Shown here: one piece after another, positions 1-7,700 of the stretch
Layout: every line of letters starts with the position of its first letter
How positions within the stretch are numbered: the first letter of the stretch is position 1
NCBI GenBank assembly: GCA_002478955.1
Contig: DLKK01000070.1
Coordinates: forward strand, 39,895 to 79,328
DNA from: Treponema sp. UBA7590
Lineage (GTDB): Bacteria > Spirochaetota > Spirochaetia > Treponematales > Treponemataceae
DNA length: 39,434 nt
Direction of reading: 5' to 3'
Position numbers and translations under genes: made by a program
The notes under the pieces: generated by a model
The model's input: only the letters and a program-made list of their open reading frames with translations
Told to the model about the DNA's origin: nothing
The model's database searches: none

Positions 1-2
1 CT

Positions 3-39
3 TATTCAATTTATGGATTCAACAAAAAACTCGACATTT
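3..39. repeat. Dispersed intergenic repeat, copy A
   Basis: A 37-bp stretch containing TATTCAATTT, then ATTCA, then AAAACTCGACATTT. It matches 26777-26814 in the same order and almost the same spacing (one extra A there). Both copies lie just beyond the 3' end of a minus-strand gene. A shorter core recurs, inverted, at 37231-37246, where it coincides with the purH -35 hexamer. Function is unknown. Confidence 0.5.
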
Positions 40-57
40 AGTCTATTTAAATTTCTG

Positions 58-924
58 CTATTTTATTTCATGCAGTTTTTCCAGAAAAGGTTTTAATTCT
101 TCAAAATAATATTTGTCTTCTATTATTCTTCCTCCGCAAGTGTGTCCTGGCCGGCGGTCTGCCCGAACTTTTTCGCCGTGAAAATCGCTTCCGGCTGTAA
201 CAAAAAATCCTAGCTTTCTTGCGATTTCCTGAAGCCGCAGACATTCTGTGACTCTTGCCCCCGGATGAAAACATTCCATTCCCTTTACGCCACGTTCAAA
301 AAAATCTGCCAATACAGGTTCCATTTTTGACCACGAAAGATAAAGAGAAAGCGGATGCGCAATCACTGGAACTCCGCCAGATTCATAAATTGCTTTTACA
401 GATTCGTCAAGGTCGGCACCAACTCTTTCAACGTACCAAGGTCTGTCCCTGGCTAAAAATTTGTCGAACGCAGCCTGTCGGTTTTTTACATAATTATGGT
501 TCACAAGCCAGCTTGCAAAATGCGGTCTTCCTAAAACTTGATTCGGAAACTCGGCTTGAATCGCCTCTACGGATGTTTCTATTCCAAAATCGCGCATTTT
601 TGAGACAATAAATTCGTTCCGGGCGTGGCGGCTTTCTATAAGATTGTTTATGACTTTATTAAGGCTTTCGGAGATTCCTTCCAGATTCAAACCGAGCCCC
701 AAAAGATGAAATTCGCAGTTTGGGCGCTGAATATTGATTTCAATTCCTGGAACAAAAGTGATTCCTTTTTCTTTGCAGGCTTCTGCTCCTTCTTTTAATC
801 CTGAAATTGTATCGTGGTCAGTTATTGCAAGAACCGTCATATTTTTTTCGGCAACTTTATAAACCAGTTCTTTTGGCGAGTATTGCCCGTCTGAAGCAGT
901 TGTATGAGTGTGCAAATCAATCAT
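58..924 (-). CDS. PHP-domain phosphoesterase (YciV/RnaAM-like)
   Basis: A 288-aa PHP-domain protein, probably a metal-dependent phosphoesterase acting on small nucleotides or RNA 5' ends, as known for the YciV/TrpH/RnaAM family. It opens directly with the PHP metal motif (MIDLHTHTTASDG), then ITDHDT, RPHFA, VIAHP and AGSDFHG, so all usual metal-binding clusters are present. An upstream in-frame ATG at 942 would add six residues. I chose 924 because the domain begins there and a -10-like TATGCT (931-936) lies exactly 6 nt upstream, as for other genes here. There is no Shine-Dalgarno at either start. It is divergent from the Crp-like gene. The exact substrate cannot be read from sequence. Confidence 0.85.
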   Translation of the reverse strand: MIDLHTHTTASDGQYSPKELVYKVAEKNMTVLAITDHDTISGLKEGAEACKEKGITFVPGIEINIQRPNCEFHLLGLGLNLEGISESLNKVINNLIESRHARNEFIVSKMRDFGIETSVEAIQAEFPNQVLGRPHFASWLVNHNYVKNRQAAFDKFLARDRPWYVERVGADLDESVKAIYESGGVPVIAHPLSLYLSWSKMEPVLADFFERGVKGMECFHPGARVTECLRLQEIARKLGFFVTAGSDFHGEKVRADRRPGHTCGGRIIEDKYYFEELKPFLEKLHEIK

Positions 925-927
925 AAA

Positions 928-988
928 TTGAGCATAGCACAAAATGGTTTATTATGGTACAATTTGAGAAATTATCTGATTTGGAGAG
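928..988 (+). promoter_or_regulatory. Promoter and ribosome-binding site of the Crp-like gene
   Basis: Two overlapping sigma-70 solutions are visible: TTGAGC (928-933), 16 bp, TATTAT (950-955); or an extended -10, TG-G-TACAAT, ending at 963. The Shine-Dalgarno GGAGAG at 983-988 fits an ATG at 993 and rules against the earlier in-frame ATG at 954, which lies inside the promoter. The divergent PHP promoter overlaps this segment. Confidence 0.55.
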
Positions 989-992
989 TATA

Positions 993-2246
993 ATGCCAAA
1001 ATTAGTAAATTTTACAAAAGGTTCAATTGTTTATTTTGAGAACGACAAAGATGACAAAATTTATATTCTTCAGAGCGGTACGATAATTCTTACAAGCATT
1101 GACCCGGAAACAAAGGTTACTGTTACAAATCAGGTTAAGCCTGGCGAATTTTTTGGTGTGAAATCCGCTTTGGGACGATTTCCGAGGGAAGAAACAGCGA
1201 CTGTTCTTTTGGATAGTCAGGTTATTGCGCTTACAGTTCCGGAATTTGAAAAGAATTTCAGCGGCAACAAGCAGATTATTATGAAAATGCTGCGCGTCTT
1301 TTCTGCGCAGTTAAGGCAAATCCATAAAAGAATTGAACTGATTCTTGATTCAAATCCAGAAAGTCCGCAGACCGGAATGCTTTCCGTTGCAAAAAGTTTT
1401 TATGAGGATGAGGAATTTGTTTCTTGCTACGATGTGTGCTTAAAATATTTAAAAAGATTTCCAGATTCGCCGCATGTTGCGCAGGTTAAAAAACTTTTTT
1501 CCGCGTGTCAGGTTTATCTTGAAAGGCGCGGAATGCCAAAGTATGAACCGCCTGCTGATGACGGACTTGGCGCGTTGAAACAGTTTGAGCTTTCTGCATT
1601 TGAGCGTTTTGCAAAAAAATATGCGCCGGGGCAGGTGATTATTTCTGAATTTGAGCCGGGCGACACTTTTTATTTGATTCAGCGCGGTTCCGTTCAGCTG
1701 ATGAAATATGTGAATGGAACTGAAAAAAATCTGGATATTTTAAAGCCTGGTGAATTTTTTGGGGAAATGGCGATACTTGACAATTCTCCGCGTTCTGCAA
1801 CTTGTATGGCAAAAACTGCAGTAAAATGTCTTGAATTCAGCAAGGAAAATTTTGAGTCAATTGTAACTGGAAATTCGGTTCTTGCGATAAATCTTCTGAA
1901 ATTGTTCTGCAAAAGAATTTACGACCAGCGGCGCCGTTTTAAGATTCTTGTGATAAAAGATTTGCAGGCTAGAATTGCGGATGTTTTTGTTTTGCTTGAT
2001 GAAATGAATCCTCCGGCAAACCCGAATGAACGTTCAAGAAAATTGCACGCTACGGTTGGAGATATTGCGCATTGGGCAGGACTTTCTGTTGAAATAACAA
2101 GAGAAGAAATCAACAGATTTGTTGAAAAACGTAAGATAGAAGTGTATAATGACTGCATTGTTGTTGGAAACATTTCTGATATGAAACGAATTGTTGACAC
2201 GCGCAGTTCAATGGGCGATCGAGCCGTGAACAGCAGCAACAAATAA
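993..2246 (+). CDS. Crp/Fnr-type regulator with two cNMP-binding domains
   Basis: A 417-aa regulator. Residues about 1-115 form a first cyclic-nucleotide-binding fold with a degenerate phosphate-binding cassette (PGEFFGV, no Glu). Residues about 125-195 look like a helical TPR-like linker. Residues about 200-315 form a second cNMP domain with a canonical cassette (FFGEMAILDNSPRSAT). The C-terminus (about 330-405) is a Crp-like winged helix. The usual Crp is about 210 aa with one domain, so this is a double-sensor variant. An obvious partner is the sensor adenylate cyclase at 4786; cAMP as ligand is an inference. The start at 993 is set by GGAGAG five bases upstream. The stop codon lies 2 nt before tRNA-Thr, so the two may share a transcript. 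Confidence 0.85.
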   Translation: MPKLVNFTKGSIVYFENDKDDKIYILQSGTIILTSIDPETKVTVTNQVKPGEFFGVKSALGRFPREETATVLLDSQVIALTVPEFEKNFSGNKQIIMKMLRVFSAQLRQIHKRIELILDSNPESPQTGMLSVAKSFYEDEEFVSCYDVCLKYLKRFPDSPHVAQVKKLFSACQVYLERRGMPKYEPPADDGLGALKQFELSAFERFAKKYAPGQVIISEFEPGDTFYLIQRGSVQLMKYVNGTEKNLDILKPGEFFGEMAILDNSPRSATCMAKTAVKCLEFSKENFESIVTGNSVLAINLLKLFCKRIYDQRRRFKILVIKDLQARIADVFVLLDEMNPPANPNERSRKLHATVGDIAHWAGLSVEITREEINRFVEKRKIEVYNDCIVVGNISDMKRIVDTRSSMGDRAVNSSNK

Positions 2247-2248
2247 TC

Positions 2249-2321
2249 GCCAACTTAGCTCACCTGGTAGAGCAACGCACTCGTAACGCGTAGGTACTCG
2301 GTTCAAGTCCGGGAGTTGGCT
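2249..2321 (+). tRNA. tRNA-Thr (anticodon CGT)
   Basis: The acceptor stem GCCAACT pairs perfectly with AGTTGGC. The D-arm is GCTC/GAGC, the anticodon loop CTCGTAA gives anticodon CGT (reads ACG), and the T-arm is CTCGG/CCGGG around TTCAAGT. The anticodon stem has one A-C mismatch next to the loop. CCA is not encoded. The gene starts 2 nt after the stop codon of the Crp-like gene, and an intrinsic terminator follows 12 nt later. Its last 23 bases and the terminator are duplicated downstream. Confidence 0.93.
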
Positions 2322-2368
2322 TTGTTTTTTTTGAATCCGCACCGATTTGGTGTGGATTTTTTTTGCAA
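2299..2368 (+). repeat. 70-bp direct repeat, copy 1 (tRNA 3' end plus terminator)
   Basis: Seventy bases from inside the T-arm of tRNA-Thr through the terminator T-run are identical to 2494-2563. By eye I find no mismatch, including the two runs of eight T. Offset is 195 bp. A 3'-tRNA duplication of this kind is what site-specific integration or a local tandem duplication leaves behind. Confidence 0.93.
2334..2364 (+). terminator. Intrinsic terminator of tRNA-Thr
   Basis: A 10-bp stem AATCCGCACC/GGTGTGGATT (one G-T wobble), loop GATTT, then a run of eight T overlapping the stem end. It should end the transcript carrying the Crp-like gene and the tRNA. Confidence 0.85.
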
Positions 2369-2493
2369 AAAGAATTTGAACCGAGTAGCGGAGCGAGCGC
2401 CGACCGAATAGGGAGGAAAAGGCGGCAAGGATGCCGCCGGCAGAGAGCGAAGACGCCTGGAAAGAGCAGGCAGGAGGCCTGCGAATGAAAGGC
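2369..2493. repeat. GC-rich segment made of short hairpins, between the 70-bp repeats
   Basis: 125 bp, far more GC-rich than the flanks. It contains consecutive small inverted repeats: GGCGGCA-AGGA-TGCCGCC and CAGGC-AGGA-GGCCTG, joined by purine-rich spacers such as GAGCGA. It opens with TTGAACCGAGTA (2376-2387), an inverted copy of the T-arm sequence of the adjacent tRNA. No credible ORF is present. Confidence 0.7.
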
Positions 2494-2563
2494 CGGTTCA
2501 AGTCCGGGAGTTGGCTTTGTTTTTTTTGAATCCGCACCGATTTGGTGTGGATTTTTTTTGCAA
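2494..2563 (+). repeat. 70-bp direct repeat, copy 2 (truncated tRNA plus terminator)
   Basis: An exact second copy of 2299-2368. It contains only the TTCAAGT loop, the 3' T-stem and the acceptor strand of tRNA-Thr, so it cannot be a functional tRNA. The terminator stem-loop is reproduced at 2529-2559. Confidence 0.92.
2529..2559 (+). terminator. Second copy of the tRNA-Thr terminator
   Basis: Same 10-bp stem, GATTT loop and eight-T run as at 2334-2364, carried by the duplication. It gives tandem terminators behind the tRNA. Confidence 0.8.
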
Positions 2564-2571
2564 TGCGTTAG

Positions 2572-2695
2572 GTTATGGAGGCACGCCGCAGGCGGCCACC
2601 GGAACGGAGTTTGCTTGGCAAACGTAGTGAGGAGGCTGAGCGTAGCGGAATGCCGGAACAACCGTTCAGGTGTTTTCTTGATAAGAAAACACCTG
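2572..2695. repeat. Second GC-rich hairpin string upstream of gdt1
   Basis: Non-coding. It contains GCCGC-AG-GCGGC, GTTTGC-TTG-GCAAAC and purine-rich joints (GTAGTGAGG, GAGCGTAGCGG). It ends in a perfect 13-bp hairpin with a GAT loop at 2667-2695 (CAGGTGTTTTCTT and its complement). No T-run follows that last hairpin on either strand, so it is not a standard terminator. With 2369-2493 it fills most of the 511-bp gap between the Crp-like gene and gdt1. Confidence 0.65.
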
Positions 2696-2721
2696 AAAAC
2701 GCCCAAATTTAAAATGTTATC

Positions 2722-2757
2722 TATAACTAACTTGATTTTTTTTGTATAATTTTTTTT
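2722..2757 (+). promoter_or_regulatory. gdt1 promoter, probably leaderless
   Basis: A consensus TATAAT at 2745-2750 ends 7 nt before the ATG at 2758. The -35 (TATAAC, 2722-2727, 17-bp spacer) is weak. The bases before the ATG are all T, so no Shine-Dalgarno exists. Transcription should start at or next to the A of the start codon. Confidence 0.6.
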
Positions 2758-3477
2758 ATGAAGGGAATTTTGCTGTTGTTTTTTACGGTTGCTGTTACGG
2801 ATTTTTTTGCGGAAATGGGCGACAAGACTCAGTTTATGTTGATTGGAATGTCGTCTAAGTACAAGTTGCGCGACATTATTTTGGGGACGCTGGCTGCGAT
2901 TATAATTTTGAACGGAATTGCGGTTTTTGCGGGTGGAATTATCAGTGTTTTTGTTCCGGATTGGCTGATTAAATTTATTGCTTCGGCGGCGTTTTTTTAT
3001 TTTGGAATTACGTCTATTTTTCAGAAAGAGGATGACGAGGAAGAATCTGGCGACGGAAAATTTAAATTTGCGGTGGTTGCGGTTTTCTGCACGTTTTTTA
3101 TTGCGGAACTTGGCGATAAAACTCAGCTTACGGCGATTACTTTTGGTGCGAACGGTGGGATAAAAAAGGCTCTGGTTATTTGGGCTGCGTGCGTTGTCGG
3201 ATTTTTTGCCGCTGATATGATTGGAATGCTGATTGGGCTTTTTTTGAAAAAGAAAATGCCAGAAGGTTTTTTGAATATTGTTTCGTTTGGTTTGTTCAGT
3301 TTTTTTGGTTTTTTAACGTTGAACGAAGGGCTTGGAATTTTGCAGAATTCGCTTGGTGAAAATGTGGTTGTTCCAAAAGTTCCGGTGCTTGCGCTTGTTT
3401 CTGTTGTTTTTGTTGTGCTGAGCGTTTTTGCCTTTGTGAAAAAAATTGGCAGAAAATCAGTTTCTGAAAACGCTTAG
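2758..3477 (+). CDS. TMEM165/GDT1 family cation (Mn2+/Ca2+) transporter
   Basis: A 239-aa polytopic membrane protein of the UPF0016/GDT1 family, known in other organisms to export Mn2+ (MneA) or exchange Ca2+/Mn2+. It has the two diagnostic cation-binding repeats, EMGDKTQ (about residue 19) and ELGDKTQ (about residue 118), each in a three-helix half, separated by an acidic loop (KEDDEEESGDG). Length is typical for bacterial members. Manganese is the likeliest substrate by family precedent. No yybP-ykoY-like riboswitch is visible; the -10 box sits too close to the ATG to leave a leader. Its 3' end overlaps the convergent GH53 gene by 21 bp. Confidence 0.88.
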   Translation: MKGILLLFFTVAVTDFFAEMGDKTQFMLIGMSSKYKLRDIILGTLAAIIILNGIAVFAGGIISVFVPDWLIKFIASAAFFYFGITSIFQKEDDEEESGDGKFKFAVVAVFCTFFIAELGDKTQLTAITFGANGGIKKALVIWAACVVGFFAADMIGMLIGLFLKKKMPEGFLNIVSFGLFSFFGFLTLNEGLGILQNSLGENVVVPKVPVLALVSVVFVVLSVFAFVKKIGRKSVSENA

Positions 3478-4713
3478 GCTTGGAAGTGCCTTGCCGGAAA
3501 AATCGAACATCGCCTGATTTTCCCAGTTGTTCTGAATATTTTGCGCCGGAATCCAGTCGCCGCCCCAGTAAAATACGCCGCAACCGCCGGACTCTGAAAC
3601 TGCGTTGAAAACCGCTTTGACTACAGCGGCTTGATTTTTTATTGTTGCGTTGATTCCTATGCTTTTTGTTTGTTTTGATTCATCTTCTTGAATGTAGGAG
3701 GTTTCAAATCTGGAGATATATTTTTTTAGATTTTCTGCGCCTTTGATTTTTTGAGCGTTTCCAAAAAGATTTGGAGTCTGGTCGCTCCATTCGTCTGTCC
3801 AAGCCCATGAAGTTTCTGCCACAAGAATTTCTTTTTTGAAATTTTCCTTTAAATTTTTGATGTTTGATTTTAGCGAATCCAAAGTTCCGTGTTCATAATA
3901 AGGATAATAGCTTAGTCCGATGTAGTCAAAATCAAGGTTCGGGAATTTTTTTAGCCACCATTCAAGGTTGTCGTCTTTTTGGCTTGAAAGATGAATCATG
4001 ATTTTTATGTCCGGGTTGAATTTTCTGATTGATTCTGCGGCGGTGCTTAGAATTATTCCAAGGTTTTCTGCGCTTGCTTCTGATTTCCAGGAAGAACAGG
4101 TTGGCTCGGCGTATTCTGTGATGGAATTTGCGTTGCTATAAGTTACCAACATTCCGGGATTTATTTCGTTTCCGATTTGAATCATATCTGGCTGGACGGA
4201 TTTTAAAGTTTCCAGAATTTTTGTTGTGTATTCAGAGACTTTTTCTTTCAGTTCTTCGATTGTTGTGCACGAATCCCATGCCGCCGGGCGTTTTTGGTTT
4301 GCGGGGTCTGCCCAAGTGTCGCTGTAATGAATATCAAGAAGAAATTTTAAATTTTTTGACTTGATTCTTTGTGCGGTTCTTAAAGTTCTCTGCAAGATGT
4401 TGTCTCCGGCGGATTTTGTTGCGTCTGGCGAGTGCCACAAGCGCAACCGAATCCAGTTTACGCCGTTTCCTTTTAAGATTTCAAAAATGTCTTTTGGAGA
4501 GCCGCTTGCCGTGCGGTAGATTCCGCCATTTTCTTCGATTTGGGAAACTGTTGATGCGTCAAAGCCGCGCATAAAATCTTTTGGAAGCGGAGAATTCTCT
4601 TTTTCAGTTTTTGTTGGTTCTCCTGCTGAGCATGAAAGAAATGCGGAAAAAATAAAGATTGCTAAAAAAGTTGAGAATCTGCGGATTTTTTTGATTTTTT
4701 GTTTGCGGAACAT
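3457..4713 (-). CDS. Secreted GH53 endo-beta-1,4-galactanase (lipoprotein)
   Basis: A 418-aa glycoside hydrolase of family 53, which cuts beta-1,4-galactan side chains of pectin. Residues 1-28 are a lipoprotein signal with a lipobox-like AFLSC, so it is probably anchored at the cell envelope. The body shows GH53 landmarks: FMRGFDASTV at the N-terminus, WIRLRLWHSP, LDIHYSDTWADPANQ, the acid/base Glu183 in IGNEINPGM and the nucleophile Glu300 in VAETSWAWT, and a C-terminal GVFYWGGDW. Both catalytic residues are present, so it should be active. It suggests growth on plant cell-wall material in a gut. It is divergent from the sensor cyclase with a shared -35 hexamer, and overlaps gdt1 by 21 bp at the 3' ends. 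Confidence 0.92.
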   Translation of the reverse strand: MFRKQKIKKIRRFSTFLAIFIFSAFLSCSAGEPTKTEKENSPLPKDFMRGFDASTVSQIEENGGIYRTASGSPKDIFEILKGNGVNWIRLRLWHSPDATKSAGDNILQRTLRTAQRIKSKNLKFLLDIHYSDTWADPANQKRPAAWDSCTTIEELKEKVSEYTTKILETLKSVQPDMIQIGNEINPGMLVTYSNANSITEYAEPTCSSWKSEASAENLGIILSTAAESIRKFNPDIKIMIHLSSQKDDNLEWWLKKFPNLDFDYIGLSYYPYYEHGTLDSLKSNIKNLKENFKKEILVAETSWAWTDEWSDQTPNLFGNAQKIKGAENLKKYISRFETSYIQEDESKQTKSIGINATIKNQAAVVKAVFNAVSESGGCGVFYWGGDWIPAQNIQNNWENQAMFDFSGKALPSLSVFRN

Positions 4714-4721
4714 CTTTTTTT

Positions 4722-4773
4722 ATTTTACTTTTCATTCTTTGAAATTGCAAACAAACAGATTTAAATTTATAAT
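4722..4773. promoter_or_regulatory. Divergent promoters sharing one -35 hexamer (galactanase / cyclase)
   Basis: The self-complementary hexamer TTGCAA at 4745-4750 fits as -35 in both directions. To the right: 17 bp, then TATAAT (4768-4773), for the cyclase at 4786. To the left: 17 bp, then TAAAAT read on the minus strand (4722-4727), for the galactanase whose ATG is at 4713. Predicted starts leave leaders of about 6 and 2 nt, with no Shine-Dalgarno on either side. Confidence 0.65.
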
Positions 4774-4785
4774 TTTTCTATTAAA

Positions 4786-7700
4786 ATGAAAAAACTATTG
4801 TTTATTAGCTTTTGTTTGTTTTTGGCGTCGGTCGCTTTTGCCCAGTTTTCTAGCATTAATAATTATGTAACGCGTACTTGGTCTTCTGCGGACGGACTTC
4901 CGGGAAATTCTGTACTGGATATTCTTCAGTCAAAAGATGGTTATATTTATTTTGGAACTTATGAATGTCTTGTAAAGTTTGACGGATTTGAATTTCAGAA
5001 TTTGAATAAATATTCAGATTCAAAAATGGATTTTATTTCCGCGCGTTCTATTTTTGAAGATTCCAACGGATTTATGTGGGTCGGCTCAAACGATGAAGGA
5101 ATCCAGAAATTTTCAAGAAATTCTGTGGAGCATATTTTTACAGAAAGCGGACTTCCTAATAATTCTGTGCGAAGTTTTATAGAAGACAGATTTGGCAATG
5201 TTTGGGTTGGAACAGCTTCTGGCGTTGTCTACATAACTCCTGAAGGTTCGATTGTAAAGCCAGCCGCGTCTGAAAAAACGGATATTTCTCATGTTATTGT
5301 AAGTCAGCTTTATTGCGATACGGCGGGAAGAGTCTGGATGCTTACAACGGAAGAAAACGGAATTTATCTTTATTCCGGGAATTCTTTTCAGCGTTTTGAA
5401 AATTTGAATTATCTTGGAAATTTCGTTCCTTCTTCCATTTCGCAGGACCGAAATGGAAATTTTTGGTTCGGGCTTGGTGCGAACGGCGTTGTAAAAGTTT
5501 CCAACGGTGTTGTTGATAAAATAAAATCTGGAACAATTATTGACTACGAGCCAACAAAATGTATTTACCCGGATTCAAGCGGTTCTATGTGGTTTGGAAC
5601 TGAACGCGGGCTTGTACTTTTTAGCGATGGTGTTTACACAACTTACGATGATAACACAAGAATTCAAAATGCTTCTATCAACAAGATTTTGGAAGACCGC
5701 GAGCACAATATCTGGATTGCAACTGATAATGGTGGAATCGGAAAAATCAGTCTTGGAAAATTCAGGATGAATAAGTTGAGTTCTTCTGTGAATGCAATTT
5801 GCGAGGACAAAAATAATCGTGTCTGGCTTGGAACGGATGAAGGACTTCTTTGTTACAAAAATGACGTGAGTGTCCAGAATGAACTTACGGATTTCTGCAA
5901 AAATGTAAGGATTCGTCATGTGGGCGTTGCTCAAAACGGCGATATTCTGGTCAATTGCTATTCAAAGCCGGCTCAGATTCGTTTCTCAAAAGATAGAATT
6001 TTAAGCTGGTCGACTGACGAAAATCTTGCGGGAAATAAAACCCGTGTTTCAATAGAAGCAAAAAATGGCGATATTTACTGTGGCACAACTACCGGGCTTT
6101 CTGTAATCCACAAAGATGGTTCAATAAAAAACTTTGCTGATGCCGAAGGTTTTGATAATAAATATATAATGTGCATTTATCAGGATAACGATGGATTTGT
6201 GTGGGTTGGAACTGATGGCGGCGGTGTTTACCTTATGAAAGACGAAAATGTTGTAAAAAAAATTACAACTGATTCTGGGCTTGCCGGAAATGTTGTCTTT
6301 AAAATTTTGCAGGATATTGAAGGCCGTTACTGGATTTGTACTGGCTCAGGAATTTCTTGTTTTAAAGGAAAAGCTAATGAGCTTGTTGAAAATGAACTTG
6401 TTGCGGCAGATACGAAATTTGCTGAAACTGGTGGAAATTTAGGATTTGTGAATTTGACTTCTGCGAACGGACTTGGCTCTGATTCGATTTTTCAGATTCT
6501 TGTGGACGAAAACGATTATGCCTGGATGGTTAGCAACCGCGGAATTTCTTCTGTGGATTTCAAGGATATGCTTAAGGTTGTTGATGGAAAAATTCAACAT
6601 ATTGACTGCAAATTCTATAATCAGAATGACGGGTTAAAATCTTCTGGAGCAAATTCAACAGCCCTCAGCATGAAGGATAAATATGGCAGGCTTTGGTTTA
6701 CAATGGCTGACGGTTTTGCTGTTTATGATCCTGTGCGAAAAAATGCCTCTTCAATTTTGCCGATAATTCAGATTGTTGAGCTTTCTGTTGATGACAAAGT
6801 CTACAAGGCATTTGAAAATCCGATACAAATTCCGGCCGGCACAAAACATATTGGCATAAAATACACTGGCCTCAGTTTTACTGCAAGTGACAGAAATCGT
6901 TTTTCATATATGCTTGAAGGTTATGATTCTGATTTTTCTGATCTGACGGCGTTCCGGACGGTTTCGTTTACAAATTTAAAGCCTGGAAAATATACTTTTA
7001 AAGTCAATGTTATAAATGGTGATGGAGTGAAATCTGAAAAACCGGCATCGGTTGTTCTTTTTCAGGAAGCATTTTTTTACCAAAAAGCATGGTTCTGGAT
7101 TTTAGTTGCGCTGTTTATTGGTGGAATTATTGTTTCCAGTTTTGTTCTGCTTTCTTACAACAATAAAAAAAGGCGGCTTATTCTTGAAACAGAAATTCAA
7201 AAGGCAACGGTTGAACTTGAGATGGCAAAAGATGATTCTGACCGCTTACTTAAAAATATTCTTCCAGTTTCGATTGCGGAAAGGATGAAAGGGCTTGCCG
7301 GCGAAAAAACAATCGCTGATGTTTTTGACAATGTTACAATTCTTTTTTCTGATATTGTCGGCTTTACAAAAAAAACGAGCAACGAGTCGGCGGAAGATAT
7401 TGTAAAATCCTTGAATGACTTGTTTTCTCGCTTTGATGAGCGGGCAGAACAGATGGGCGTTGAAAAAATCAAGACGATTGGAGACTCTTACATGGCGGCT
7501 TGTGGAGTTCCAGCCAAAAATGAAAATCATGCGCTTGTAATGTTTAATTTTGCGCTTGGAATGTACAAAGATTTGGAAGAATACAACAAGACGGCAAAAA
7601 TCAAGTTTGAGCTAAGAATCGGGCTGAATTCTGGCAAGGTGATTGCAGGCGTAATCGGTCTTAATAGATTTATCTACGACATTTGGGGCGACGCCGTTAA

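Noticed and set aside
2667..2695. The 13-bp hairpin as a terminator
   Set aside because: No T-run follows on either strand.
2208..2706. Overlapping minus-strand ORFs across the tRNA and its duplication
   Set aside because: They are the complement of a tRNA, a terminator and GC-rich hairpins; the repeated peptide comes from the 70-bp DNA repeat. No ribosome-binding site or family similarity.
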